From: Deltaproteobacteria bacterium | GTDB lineage: Bacteria > Myxococcota_A > Polyangia > DRWM01 > JAAZOP01 | Reading direction: 5' to 3' | Assembly (NCBI GenBank): GCA_016218815.1 | Contig: JACRCX010000019.1 | Span: 1-64,000 of the forward strand | Length of the DNA stretch: 64,000 bases | Shown here: in pieces, positions 23,643 through 31,723 of the stretch | Layout: every line of letters begins with the position of its first letter | How positions within the stretch are numbered: position 1 is the first letter of the stretch | Position numbers and translations under genes: made by a program | Notes under the pieces: generated by a model | Told to the model about the DNA's origin: nothing | Seen by the model: only the letters and a program-made list of their open reading frames with translations | Databases searched by the model: none

Positions 23643-23681
23643 TTTCGCGCGAGGGGCGCAAAGAGGCAAAGGGCGCAAAGA
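23643..23681 (+). repeat. Dispersed CGCAGAGA/CGCAAAGA repeat, copy C
   Basis: TTCGCGCGAGG followed by GCGCAAAGAGGCAAAGG and another GCGCAAAGA, just after the 3' end of the next minus-strand gene and in the gap before lolA. Confidence 0.5.
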
Positions 23682-23690
23682 GGGGGAGGG

Positions 23691-25058
23691 TCAGAGGCCT
23701 TCGTAGGGATCGGTCGAGGGAGGAGGGGGCGGTGGGGGGAGCGGCGCGACCTCGGGCGTGGGGGCAGGCGCAGGGGCAGGAGCGGGAGCGGGAGCGGGGG
23801 ATGGAGGCGGAGTCGGTTCGGGGCGCGTCCAGGCCGTTCCCGGATCCGTGGGTGGAGGGGGGGGCGCAACATCAGGCGTGGGAGTGGGGACTGGCGTGGG
23901 AGTGGGGACTGGCGTGGGAGTGGGAGTGGGTGTCGGTGCGGGTGTCGGCGTGGGCGTCGGCGTGGGCGTCGGCGTGGGCGTGGGTGTGGGGGTCGGCGTC
24001 GGCGCGGGAGTGGTGCCGGTGGAGAGCTCGGGGCCGGTGATGCCCTGACCGCCGACCTGATCCTCGGCGGTGATCTGCAGGGCATCGATGCGGCGGCCGA
24101 CGATGTTGGAGAGGCCGAGGATGTCGAAGCGGAGGTTGCCCGAGCGGAACGAGTAGAAGACGCGTTCGTCGCCGGGATCGATCTCTTCGCCGGCAGGGAA
24201 CTGCGCCATCAGGAACTGGTTGACGTACTCGACGAAGTACTGCGCGGCGATCTGGCGGACGTAGGGTTCGGCGTCGGCGGTGTTGACGCTGTTGGTTTCC
24301 AGCTCGTACCAGTTGGCGAAGCCGTCCTTGTCCAGGTACAGGGCGATGCGGAAGAGCTTGCGCTGCTGGAAGTCGAGCTGGAGGGTGAGGATGAGGTGCC
24401 GCTCCCACAAGTTGCCCTGGTGCTCGAGGGTGTACTGCGCCTCGTAGCGTTTGCGGCAGCTCGAGCCGTCGGCTTCGCAGGTCGGGTACGGCTCGGAGGC
24501 CCAGTACTGGAAGAAGAGGGGGTACTCGCGGTTGATCCAGTCCAGGTCGTGCCCCCAGACGCGAGGGGTCTGGGCGAGGATGAGGATCCAGTCGCGGAAG
24601 CCGTCGTGGACGAAGACCTTGAGGCGTTCCTGCCACTGACGCAGGCGCTCGGCTTCTTCGGCGACGCGCTGGCGTTCGGCCTCCTCGGCGGCGCGCTGCC
24701 GTTCGAGGAAGTACTCGTTGGCGGTGATCTGCTCCTGGGCGGCGACGGCGTTATCACCGGCGGGGAGGACCTTCAGGTACAGCTCGAGCAGCGCGGAGTC
24801 GCGTCCGCAGGCCCAGAACAGCGGGCCGTCCATCTCTGCCAGGACCTTGTCGACGTCGCCGCGCATGCGGCCGTCGGGGTATTGATCGATGAAGGCGGAG
24901 GCGAGCCTGGCGCGCTCGAGGATCCGCGGTTCTTCGCGGAAGCGGCGGTACGAGGCGTACTCGTCGTGGGACGCGATGGTGAAGCAGCCGGCAACGACCA
25001 CAGCGAGGGCGAAGCCGGCGGAGGCGCGGAGAACGGTCGGAAGCTTGGTCGCGTTCAT
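23691..25058 (-). CDS. Lipoprotein with Thr-Pro repeat tail
   Basis: A 455-residue lipoprotein (lipobox VVVAGC, Cys25). Residues 85-130 are a charged Ala/Glu/Arg helix, followed by a mixed domain (about 130-330, [25 protein letters not shown]). The last 110 residues are Thr-Pro, Ala-Pro and Pro-Pro repeats. I do not recognise the domain. The start follows GAGGTGACGGCG. It ends a three-gene operon with the two upstream genes (gaps of 5 and -4 bases). The Pro-rich tail may span peptidoglycan. Confidence 0.7.
   Translation of the reverse strand: MNATKLPTVLRASAGFALAVVVAGCFTIASHDEYASYRRFREEPRILERARLASAFIDQYPDGRMRGDVDKVLAEMDGPLFWACGRDSALLELYLKVLPAGDNAVAAQEQITANEYFLERQRAAEEAERQRVAEEAERLRQWQERLKVFVHDGFRDWILILAQTPRVWGHDLDWINREYPLFFQYWASEPYPTCEADGSSCRKRYEAQYTLEHQGNLWERHLILTLQLDFQQRKLFRIALYLDKDGFANWYELETNSVNTADAEPYVRQIAAQYFVEYVNQFLMAQFPAGEEIDPGDERVFYSFRSGNLRFDILGLSNIVGRRIDALQITAEDQVGGQGITGPELSTGTTPAPTPTPTPTPTPTPTPTPTPTPAPTPTPTPTPVPTPTPVPTPTPDVAPPPPPTDPGTAWTRPEPTPPPSPAPAPAPAPAPAPTPEVAPLPPPPPPPSTDPYEGL
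23878..24010. repeat. GTGGGA/GTCGGC hexamer microsatellite (coding)
   Basis: Many 6-base units variant of GGCGTG and GGAGTG encode the Thr-Pro repeats of the lipoprotein above. Such runs are prone to length change. Confidence 0.7.
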
Positions 25059-25063
25059 CGCCG

Positions 25064-25558
25064 TCACCTCGGGTCGCACAGGCCGCCGGCCGTGCAGGAG
25101 AACGGGGTGGGCATATCCAGACCCCAGCAGTCGACGCCGGGGTCGCACCAGCAGGTAGCGGCACGGGCATCGGTGGTGCAGGCGAACTCCTCGTTCTCGG
25201 TGATCACCCGGCCGTCGCCGTAGATCTCGAACGGGCAGAAGCCGTCGAAGGTCACGGCGGTGCAGGAACGGGCGATGGCGCACTCATCCACGCACGCGGC
25301 GTAGCCCGGGCCGCCCGCGGGACCGGGGTAGCGGCCACACTCGACGAGCCTAGTGCAATCGGCGTAGCAGTGTGCTCCGCACACCCTCCGGATCCCGCCG
25401 TCTCCGAACAGCTCGGCCGAGTCGTCGATCTGGCCCGGCGCCTCGCAGCCGGGCGTTTCCCCGGGGAGCGGCGCGGCGGCGAAGAGGAAGAGGACCGCGA
25501 GGCCGGCGAGGCGTGCCGTCCAGCGGCGGATCGTCACCAGGCGAGGGGTGGCGCTCAT
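25064..25558 (-). CDS. Small Cys-rich secreted protein
   Basis: A 164-residue protein with a signal peptide ([18 protein letters not shown]) and about 15 cysteines in the mature part, many in Cys-x3-Cys or Cys-x-Cys spacing ([23 protein letters not shown]). Disulfide-rich and extracytoplasmic; family not recognised. ATG overlaps the upstream gene by 4 bases and a GGAGGA precedes it. The next gene starts 5 bases after its stop. Confidence 0.65.
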   Translation of the reverse strand: MSATPRLVTIRRWTARLAGLAVLFLFAAAPLPGETPGCEAPGQIDDSAELFGDGGIRRVCGAHCYADCTRLVECGRYPGPAGGPGYAACVDECAIARSCTAVTFDGFCPFEIYGDGRVITENEEFACTTDARAATCWCDPGVDCWGLDMPTPFSCTAGGLCDPR

Positions 25559-26649
25559 GGCAAGTCCTCCGCCGCGGCCGCCTGGGGGGCAGGCGGCTCC
25601 CAGGGTCGGAACCAGTCGTAGTACAGGCACAACCCCAATTCCCCGCCGAAGGTCGAAAGGTCGTAGGTGCCGAAGTAGACGTCGTAGATCGCCCGGACGT
25701 AGACGCCTAGCCCGGCGAGGAACTTGTACCCGAACTGCGCGTTGACCTCGAACCCGGGCGTGAACACGTAGTCGCCGCGAGGGGAGCCCTGCTGCGCGGC
25801 GACCAGGAGCGGGACGCCGAGGCCGGCGCCCCAGAACATGTCGCGGCGGAAGAAATGGACGAGCTGGTAGCCCGGCACGGCGGCGAAGCTCACGCCGTAG
25901 TCCTGCGTGTTGTCCGTCGCGGGGTCGTGGTCGTTCCGCTCATAGCTTCCCGGCATGCCGATCGGAAACGAGAGCGCAGGCCCGTGATGGATGCCGAAGT
26001 GCTTCAGCAGGCCCAGGAACACCGTCGGCTGGACGGTCACGGCGGACGCGTAGAAATTCTTGGTTCCTTCCATCGCGAACCCGTAGCCCGCGCCCAAGCT
26101 GAAGAGCACGGGCCAATGGCCGACGCGCTGGTCCTCGGGCAACTCGTAGGTGGGCGTCTCGCCCCAGGCGGTCGGCTCGGCAGGCGTCCCCCAACCCTGC
26201 TCGGGCTGCTCGCCCCAGCCTTCCGCCGGCTCGCCCCAACCGGTGGGAGCGGTCGGAGGCGTTTCCACCGGCGTCTCGACCGGGGCCTCGGCCGGCTCCT
26301 CCGACGGGACCGTCGGCTCCTCCCCGGGGCGGTCCTCGACGGCGGTCGGCTCCTCCCACGGATGGTCGTCGCCGGGCTCGGCCGGCGCGGCAGTCCACGG
26401 CTGTATGGGCGGCGTGACCGTCGCGGGCGGCGTGACTGTCGCGGGCGGCGTGACCGTCGCGGGCGGCGTGACCGTGCCGGCCGCCTGATCCGCGGGCAGC
26501 GTCCACGGCTGAGCGGGGGGCGCCGTCGCGGGCGTGGTTTCCGCCGCGGGAGTCGTCGGCGTCCCCTCGGTCTGGCCGGCGGCGGTGCGAGGCGCCGTGG
26601 CCAGGGCGAGGCAGAGAAGCATCGGAATCGAGAGGCTCCCGAGTCGCAT
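25555..26649 (-). CDS. Outer-membrane beta-barrel-like protein with repeat linker
   Basis: A 364-residue protein with a signal peptide (cleavage near TAAGQ), then about 140 residues of low-complexity Pro/Glu/Thr sequence including four PPATVT units, then a domain (about 175-345) of alternating strands rich in Gly and aromatics (LFSLGAGYGFAM, FWGAGLGVPLL, GYKFLAGLGVYVR) ending in aromatic strands. This suggests an outer-membrane barrel of the OmpA/OprF sort, without a recognised signature. It leads the three-gene envelope operon. Confidence 0.6.
   Translation of the reverse strand: MRLGSLSIPMLLCLALATAPRTAAGQTEGTPTTPAAETTPATAPPAQPWTLPADQAAGTVTPPATVTPPATVTPPATVTPPIQPWTAAPAEPGDDHPWEEPTAVEDRPGEEPTVPSEEPAEAPVETPVETPPTAPTGWGEPAEGWGEQPEQGWGTPAEPTAWGETPTYELPEDQRVGHWPVLFSLGAGYGFAMEGTKNFYASAVTVQPTVFLGLLKHFGIHHGPALSFPIGMPGSYERNDHDPATDNTQDYGVSFAAVPGYQLVHFFRRDMFWGAGLGVPLLVAAQQGSPRGDYVFTPGFEVNAQFGYKFLAGLGVYVRAIYDVYFGTYDLSTFGGELGLCLYYDWFRPWEPPAPQAAAAEDLP
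26407..26478. repeat. 18-bp tandem repeat x4 (coding)
   Basis: Four 18-base units beginning GGGCGGCGTGAC encode the PPATVT repeats of the barrel protein. Units differ at one or two positions. Confidence 0.8.
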
Positions 26650-26737
26650 CAGAACCCAACCTTTCCATCGAGGCGCGCGGGCAACTCCCCGCCCGCCGAT
26701 CGGGGCGGATTCAACTACGGCGATGGGGGAAAAGCAA

Positions 26738-26765
26738 TTGGTTGTTGGTGATTGGTTGGTTGATC
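26738..26765. repeat. Heptanucleotide repeat TTGGTTG
   Basis: TTGGTTG, TTGGTGA, TTGGTTG, then a degenerate unit, in the gap between the barrel operon and the metalloprotease gene. Confidence 0.6.
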
Positions 26766-26798
26766 GGGTCGCGTTGTTGGTCCGGAGGAGCGGGGGGG

Positions 26799-29117
26799 CT
26801 ATCTGCGGCGGAGGAGGAGGGCGGCGGCGCCGAGGAGGAGGGCGGACAGGAAGGAGAGGCCGGCGGGGGGCGTGGTGCGGCAGCCGCAGCCGTCGCCGAC
26901 GGTGATGGTGCCGTCGACGTCGGCGGCGTCCTCAAGGGTCTCTTCGGCGGCATCCGGGGTCTCGACGTCCGGCACCGCGTCCTCCACGGCGTCGGCCTCG
27001 GGCTCGACGTCCTCGACGACCTCGACCGGGACGTCCTCGACCACCTCGTCCTCGCCGGCGTCACCGCCGTCGCCCGCGTCGGGGCGGACCGGCGTGAGGC
27101 TGACGGAGGCGGAGAAGTTCAGGAGGACGGCGGTGGGGTTGCGGTGGACGAAGGTGAAGTAGTAGTCGGAGCCGGGGACGAGGGGCGGGGTGGTCCAGGT
27201 GGCCATGGTGAACCCGTCGGGGTTGCCGGTCACGACCTGGTCGTAGCCATCGATGGTCAGGCTGTAGCCGGACAAAGAGAAGTGCACGGCGGCGCCGGCT
27301 CGCATGTAGAGGTCGTAGGAATTGGGCTCGACGATGGTCGCGGCGCGAATGGCGAGGGTCGCGCGGAAGGCGGTGAGGGGGGTACGGATGCGGAATTGGA
27401 TACCGGAAGGAATCTCGTCGATCCAGCCGCCGGTCTCGTCGATGCCCATGCTGAAGGCGTTGCCGGGGAAGGACTCGCCGGTGTCGGGGTCGTAGAGGTC
27501 GACGATGCGGACGCAGTCGACGAGTTTCCGTCCGGTGACGATGGTCTCGACGACGGTCTCGTCGCCGGCCACCAGGACGCCGGTGCCCAGGAGGCGGGTG
27601 GCGGCGGCGAGGAGTCCGCGGCCGACCTCGTCGTAGTCGGCGGCATCGGAGAGGGCGGCGAGCATGGAGAAGAACAGGGCGTCGGCCTTGGCGGCGCCGA
27701 GGGCGGTGCGGATTTCCCACATCGTGCCCAGGAGGATGCGGCCGTCGTAGTGCGACTCGCCGACGAGGGCGGACGGACAGGTGAAGGAGTTGTCGGCGTT
27801 GCGCAGGCCGACTTCGCCCATGCTGCCGCCGCAGGAGTCACCGGACATGTATTCGCCCAGGCGGGGATCGCCGTCGACGGTGACGGCGACGTAGTCGGCG
27901 GTACCTTCGTTGAGGCCCTCGCCGGTGAAGTCCGGTCCGAGCTCGTCGAAGACGCCCCAGCCGCGGATGTCGGTGAGCTGCGAGAAGATGCCGTGGCCGA
28001 ACTCGTGGAAGATGACGTCGGAGTCGTAGGCGAAGTCGCGCTCGGTGCCCTGGCCGATCATGGCGTCGCCGCAGCGATCGCCGTCGACGTCGCCGAACAT
28101 GGCGTTGCAGTAGTCCATGTTGACGGCGACCTTCAAGACGGTTGTGCCGCGGCAGTTCCACGACAGGCCCCAGTTGTCCTGCATGTAGCGGCCGAGCCGG
28201 TCGGCGGAGTAGTACGCCTGGGTCTCCGAGAAGGGATCGGTGAACGACGGCTCCTCGGGCAGGAAGAGGTAGTCACCGGCGCCGTCGGGGGCGGCGCGGT
28301 GCGTGATCCCGGAACAGTAGCGGCCGGTGCAGGTGTACGACTCGGCGTGGTCGCCTTCCAGGGCGGTCGTGGAGACCAGGCCGAGCAGGTCGACCTCCGT
28401 CGTTGCGGGGTCGATCGCCGGCGAGATCGGGTAGACGTTGGCGCGGGCCTTCTTGAACAGGCTCCCGGCGGCGATCGGCCGGCCGGACACGGCGTCCTGG
28501 ACCAGCTCGTAGCGTTCGAACGGACCGCCGTTCTCGACGACGACGAGGTTGACGAAGCGAGCGCCGTCGCGGTCGACGAAGACGGCGGGATCCATGGACG
28601 TGAGCTTGACCGTGGGCACGATCGCGCGGAGGGCATCGGCGGCCTGCTGGTCCGAGAGCGGCGTGCCGTCGGCGACGCGGGAGACGTCGGCGAAGCTGCC
28701 GGCCACCTGGTAGACGCGACCGGCGCCATCGGCGACGACGACGAAGCCTCGGCCGAGGACGGGGCGGCCGTAGGCGAGCTGGCGGAAGCGGACCATGGTC
28801 CAGCCGCGCCACTCGAGGGTGCGTTCGACGCGGAGCGAGGCGGAGGGATCGGTGAGGCCCAGGATCGCGGTCTGGCGCTCGAGGAAGAGCCACGCCGCCT
28901 GGACGGGATCGGAGGCGAGCGGATCGGTGCGGAAGCCGCCGAGGAAGGTGGCGCCGACCGAGTCGGGTTCGAAGCGGACGTCGGCTCCGGGGTAGGCCGC
29001 GTGGAACGACGCCGCGAGGACATCGGCCTGATCCGGGGAGACCGGGTCCGCTGCGGCGGCGGGTGAGGCGAACGCGGACAGGACGAGCGCCACGGCAGCA
29101 ATCCAGGAACGCGACAT
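26799..29117 (-). CDS. Thermolysin-like metalloprotease with MYXO-CTERM-type tail
   Basis: A 772-residue secreted protease. The signal peptide is followed by an FTP-like propeptide (to about 230), then a catalytic domain with HEFGHG (His371, Glu372, His375) and GEGLNEGTADY, whose Glu404 is the likely third zinc ligand. A beta-sandwich follows. The last 110 residues are an acidic Asp/Glu/Val/Ala spacer, GDGCGC, a hydrophobic helix and RRR: a MYXO-CTERM-type sorting signal for surface anchoring in myxobacteria. Start follows GGAGGACACC. Its own promoter lies at 29178-29206. Confidence 0.85.
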   Translation of the reverse strand: MSRSWIAAVALVLSAFASPAAAADPVSPDQADVLAASFHAAYPGADVRFEPDSVGATFLGGFRTDPLASDPVQAAWLFLERQTAILGLTDPSASLRVERTLEWRGWTMVRFRQLAYGRPVLGRGFVVVADGAGRVYQVAGSFADVSRVADGTPLSDQQAADALRAIVPTVKLTSMDPAVFVDRDGARFVNLVVVENGGPFERYELVQDAVSGRPIAAGSLFKKARANVYPISPAIDPATTEVDLLGLVSTTALEGDHAESYTCTGRYCSGITHRAAPDGAGDYLFLPEEPSFTDPFSETQAYYSADRLGRYMQDNWGLSWNCRGTTVLKVAVNMDYCNAMFGDVDGDRCGDAMIGQGTERDFAYDSDVIFHEFGHGIFSQLTDIRGWGVFDELGPDFTGEGLNEGTADYVAVTVDGDPRLGEYMSGDSCGGSMGEVGLRNADNSFTCPSALVGESHYDGRILLGTMWEIRTALGAAKADALFFSMLAALSDAADYDEVGRGLLAAATRLLGTGVLVAGDETVVETIVTGRKLVDCVRIVDLYDPDTGESFPGNAFSMGIDETGGWIDEIPSGIQFRIRTPLTAFRATLAIRAATIVEPNSYDLYMRAGAAVHFSLSGYSLTIDGYDQVVTGNPDGFTMATWTTPPLVPGSDYYFTFVHRNPTAVLLNFSASVSLTPVRPDAGDGGDAGEDEVVEDVPVEVVEDVEPEADAVEDAVPDVETPDAAEETLEDAADVDGTITVGDGCGCRTTPPAGLSFLSALLLGAAALLLRRR

Positions 29118-29177
29118 GGTGTCCTCCTCCGGCGAACCGGCGCGGCGTGGCCGGTGTCCCCCCGGGCATGCGGGGGT

Positions 29178-29206
29178 AGTATTGGGGGGCGGGCGGGGAA
29201 AGGCAA
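29178..29206 (-). promoter_or_regulatory. Promoter of the metalloprotease gene
   Basis: On the minus strand TTGCCT, a 17-base spacer and AATACT. Leader of about 50 bases to the ATG at 29117. Confidence 0.4.
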
Positions 29207-29248
29207 GCGCGGCCTGGGGCCCGGGATCGCGCCGTAACCGGCGCGGCC

Positions 29249-29283
29249 GGTGGCTGGTGGCCGGTGGCTGGTGGCTGGTAGCG
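29249..29283. repeat. Heptanucleotide repeat GGTGGCT x5
   Basis: GGTGGCT, GGTGGCC, GGTGGCT, GGTGGCT, GGTAGCG in perfect 7-base phase. It lies in the 306-base gap between the divergent protease and glycosyltransferase genes, which otherwise holds their two promoters and a small ORF. Confidence 0.85.
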
Positions 29284-29291
29284 GCGGGCGT

Positions 29292-29320
29292 TTGCGGCAC
29301 TGCGCGATCCGCGGTACCGT
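29292..29320 (+). promoter_or_regulatory. Promoter of the TMTC-like gene
   Basis: TTGCGG, a 17-base spacer, then TACCGT. An ATG lies 8 bases after the -10, allowing a leaderless small ORF. Confidence 0.4.
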
Positions 29321-29328
29321 CCGAGCCG

Positions 29329-29427
29329 ATGCCGCGGCGCCGCAGATCCTCGCCCATCGCGTGTCGTTCGTTCCCGGCCGAGTGGAGCCAGCCGGGGCGG
29401 GCCGCCGGTTCGCGAACGAAGCCATGA
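29329..29427 (+). CDS. Possible 32-residue leader peptide
   Basis: A short ORF starting MPRRRRSSP, at the predicted transcript start, whose TGA overlaps the ATG of the glycosyltransferase gene (ATGA). The placement suggests translational coupling or attenuation, but the sequence is basic and low-information and could be chance. Confidence 0.25.
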   Translation: MPRRRRSSPIACRSFPAEWSQPGRAAGSRTKP

Positions 29428-31595
29428 CGGAGGCGGGGCCGGCGATGGACCGTGGCCGGCGGGCTGGAGTCGCCGGCATCGCCATCGCGCTGGGCGTCCT
29501 GTCGGTCGTCGTCTTCCTCCCGGGCCTGGCGGGGGAGTTCGTGTGGGACGACCACGAGCTGATCGCGGGCAACAGCTTCGTCCGCGAGCCGTCGTTGCTC
29601 GGCGAGGCGCTGAGCCACGACTTCTGGCACACGTCCTCGAGCGTCGACCGTGCCGGGCAGGGGCAGGGGCACAATTTCTACCGGCCGGTGGTCACGCTCG
29701 CGTATTTCGTCCAGTTCCAGCTCTTCGGCGAGCATCCGCTGGGCTACCACGTGGTCAGCCTGGCGCTGCACGTCGCCTGCGTGCTCCTGGCCTTCGTCTG
29801 GCTGCGCCGCCGGCTGGGCGGCGGCGCGACGGCGACGATCGCAGCGGGCGTCGCGGCGGCGCTGTTCGCGGTGCACCCGACGCGGGTCGAGTCGGTGAGC
29901 TGGATCTCGGGCTCGACGGACCTGTGGCTCGCGCTGTTCGTGCTGCTGGGGCTGAGCGCCTGGGACCGCTGGCGCGGCGCGCTGGGGACGATCCTGGCGT
30001 CGGTGGCGTTCCTCCTGGCCACGCTGTGCAAGGAAAACGGCGCGGTCGCCCCGCTGCTCCTGCTGCTGGACGCGGTCCTGTGCTCGGCGTCGCGCGAGGA
30101 GCGCCGTGCCGGCTGCCGTCGCGCGGTCGCCCCGCTGCTGGTCGTGGCGGCGGCGACGGCGCTGCACTTCGCGCTGGTGCCGCCGGCGGTCGGCGGCGCC
30201 GGGCAGGGGCCGTGGGACACGGTGCAGCGGATCGCATCGTCGCTCGGGCTGTACGTCGGTCGCATCGTGTGGCCCTGGCCGCCCTCGGTCCAGGTCGGCT
30301 GGCAGCGCGTCGACGCGTCGGGGACCGTGGTGTACATCGGCTGGAGCGTCGTCGTGGGACTGTTCGCGGCGGCGGCGCTGCTCGGCCTGGCGTGGCGGGC
30401 CTGGAAGCGGCCCGGCTGGCGCCCCCTGCTGCGGGACGCCTGTTGGTTCCTGCTCCCGCTGTTGCCGCTGCTCAACCTCGTCTCGCTGAACATGGTGACG
30501 CTGGTTTCGACGCGCTATCTGTACCTGCCGCTGCTCGGCCTGCTGCCGGCCGTCGCGCGAGCGGTGCGGAGGGTGGCCACGGCGGAGCGCCCGATGCGGG
30601 TGGCGGGTCTCGCCGCCGCGGGGCTCGTGGTCGTGGCCGGCGGCGCGGTGGCGCTGGGCCAGCAGGGGGAGCTGCGCAACGACGAGGCGCTGTGGACGTA
30701 CGAGCACGGGCTGGCGCCGGACAATCCGAGCGCGGCCAAGGTGCTGGCCGGGCTGCGGCTGGACCAGGGCCGCTACGACGAGGCGCTGGACCTGGTCGCG
30801 CACGTGTACCGGCTGCGGCCCGGCGACCCGTTCGTGCGGGCGGAGCTGGTGCTGATGGGCGCGAGCTGCGTGCTGGGCGCGGCGTCGGACGCGGACCAGC
30901 CGCGGCTGCTGGCGGTGCGGCGCTTCTTCGACAACGTGGCCGAGGGTCGTCCGGCACGGCTGACGGCGGCCGACCTGGAGCTGGAGCTGGGAGCAAACCC
31001 GGCGGTGCGCCGGTACGTTCGTGGCGACCTGGAGAACTTCCAGGTACCGCGCGCGGTGGCGCACGCCAGGACGCTGGACCTTGCGGGCGCGGAGCGGCTG
31101 TTGCGGACGGCGGTCGGGGAGGCGCCGGGGTCGGTTGCGGCGTGGGCCAACCTGGCGCTGGTCCTGGCGCGGGAGGAGCGCTGGGACGAGGCGGAGGGCG
31201 CGGTCGGCCGGGGACTGCGGGCGAAGCCGGACGACGAGTTCCTGGCGTCGCTGTTGGAGCCGATCGCGAGCGCTCGCGCGCGGGCCGCGACGGTGGCCCG
31301 GGGGGATCCGGTGGTCCGCGAACTGACGGGCGCGGAGACGGCGATCGCCTTCGGCGGCCTGGAGCTGGCGCGCCGGCGGCTGGAGCCGCTGATCGCCGCG
31401 CGGCCCGACGACCCGCGCCCCGTGCTCCTGCGCCTGCGAGCGGACGTCATCGACCGCCGGTTCGATCTGGCGCGGGGCGTCCTGACGACCGCCCGGCGGC
31501 GCGATCCGGGCCACGCGACGCTGTGGGACGAGCTGTGGGAGAAGCTGGCGCTGGAGGAAGTGAAGCAGGCGGCGGCGGCGGTGTCGGCGCGCTGA
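29424..31595 (+). CDS. TMTC-like polytopic glycosyltransferase with TPR tail
   Basis: A 723-residue inner-membrane protein with about 11 helices in its first 440 residues and TPR-like helices after. The first extracytoplasmic loop has FVWDDHELI, the acidic motif of the PMT/TMTC-like GT-C fold; NFYRPVVTLAY, HPTRVESVSWISG and KENG are conserved in TMTC and DUF1736 proteins. It would move a sugar from a lipid carrier to protein outside the membrane. An ATG at 29445 is an alternative start. A paralogue sits at 44427-46622. Confidence 0.78.
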   Translation: MTEAGPAMDRGRRAGVAGIAIALGVLSVVVFLPGLAGEFVWDDHELIAGNSFVREPSLLGEALSHDFWHTSSSVDRAGQGQGHNFYRPVVTLAYFVQFQLFGEHPLGYHVVSLALHVACVLLAFVWLRRRLGGGATATIAAGVAAALFAVHPTRVESVSWISGSTDLWLALFVLLGLSAWDRWRGALGTILASVAFLLATLCKENGAVAPLLLLLDAVLCSASREERRAGCRRAVAPLLVVAAATALHFALVPPAVGGAGQGPWDTVQRIASSLGLYVGRIVWPWPPSVQVGWQRVDASGTVVYIGWSVVVGLFAAAALLGLAWRAWKRPGWRPLLRDACWFLLPLLPLLNLVSLNMVTLVSTRYLYLPLLGLLPAVARAVRRVATAERPMRVAGLAAAGLVVVAGGAVALGQQGELRNDEALWTYEHGLAPDNPSAAKVLAGLRLDQGRYDEALDLVAHVYRLRPGDPFVRAELVLMGASCVLGAASDADQPRLLAVRRFFDNVAEGRPARLTAADLELELGANPAVRRYVRGDLENFQVPRAVAHARTLDLAGAERLLRTAVGEAPGSVAAWANLALVLAREERWDEAEGAVGRGLRAKPDDEFLASLLEPIASARARAATVARGDPVVRELTGAETAIAFGGLELARRRLEPLIAARPDDPRPVLLRLRADVIDRRFDLARGVLTTARRRDPGHATLWDELWEKLALEEVKQAAAAVSAR

Positions 31596-31723
31596 AGCTC
31601 GCGGTTCGGGGGGGGCGGCGGCGATGCGGGGAGCGAACGCCTTGGTTTTGCTCCCGGGGCCGACACGCGGTATGGATCGCGCCGCGTGCGCGGCTCGCGG
31701 TGGCGTGCAGCGGAGGGAATGTC

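Noticed and set aside
23878..24010. Repeat cluster as a CRISPR array
   Set aside because: Units are 6 bases with no spacers and encode Thr-Pro repeats.
26742..29066. 774-residue plus-strand ORF opposite the metalloprotease
   Set aside because: It is a low-complexity shadow of a gene with clear motifs, signal peptide and ribosome site.
29118..29423. tRNA or structured RNA in the 306-base gap
   Set aside because: No cloverleaf or strong long stem was seen; promoters, a heptad repeat and a small ORF account for most of it.
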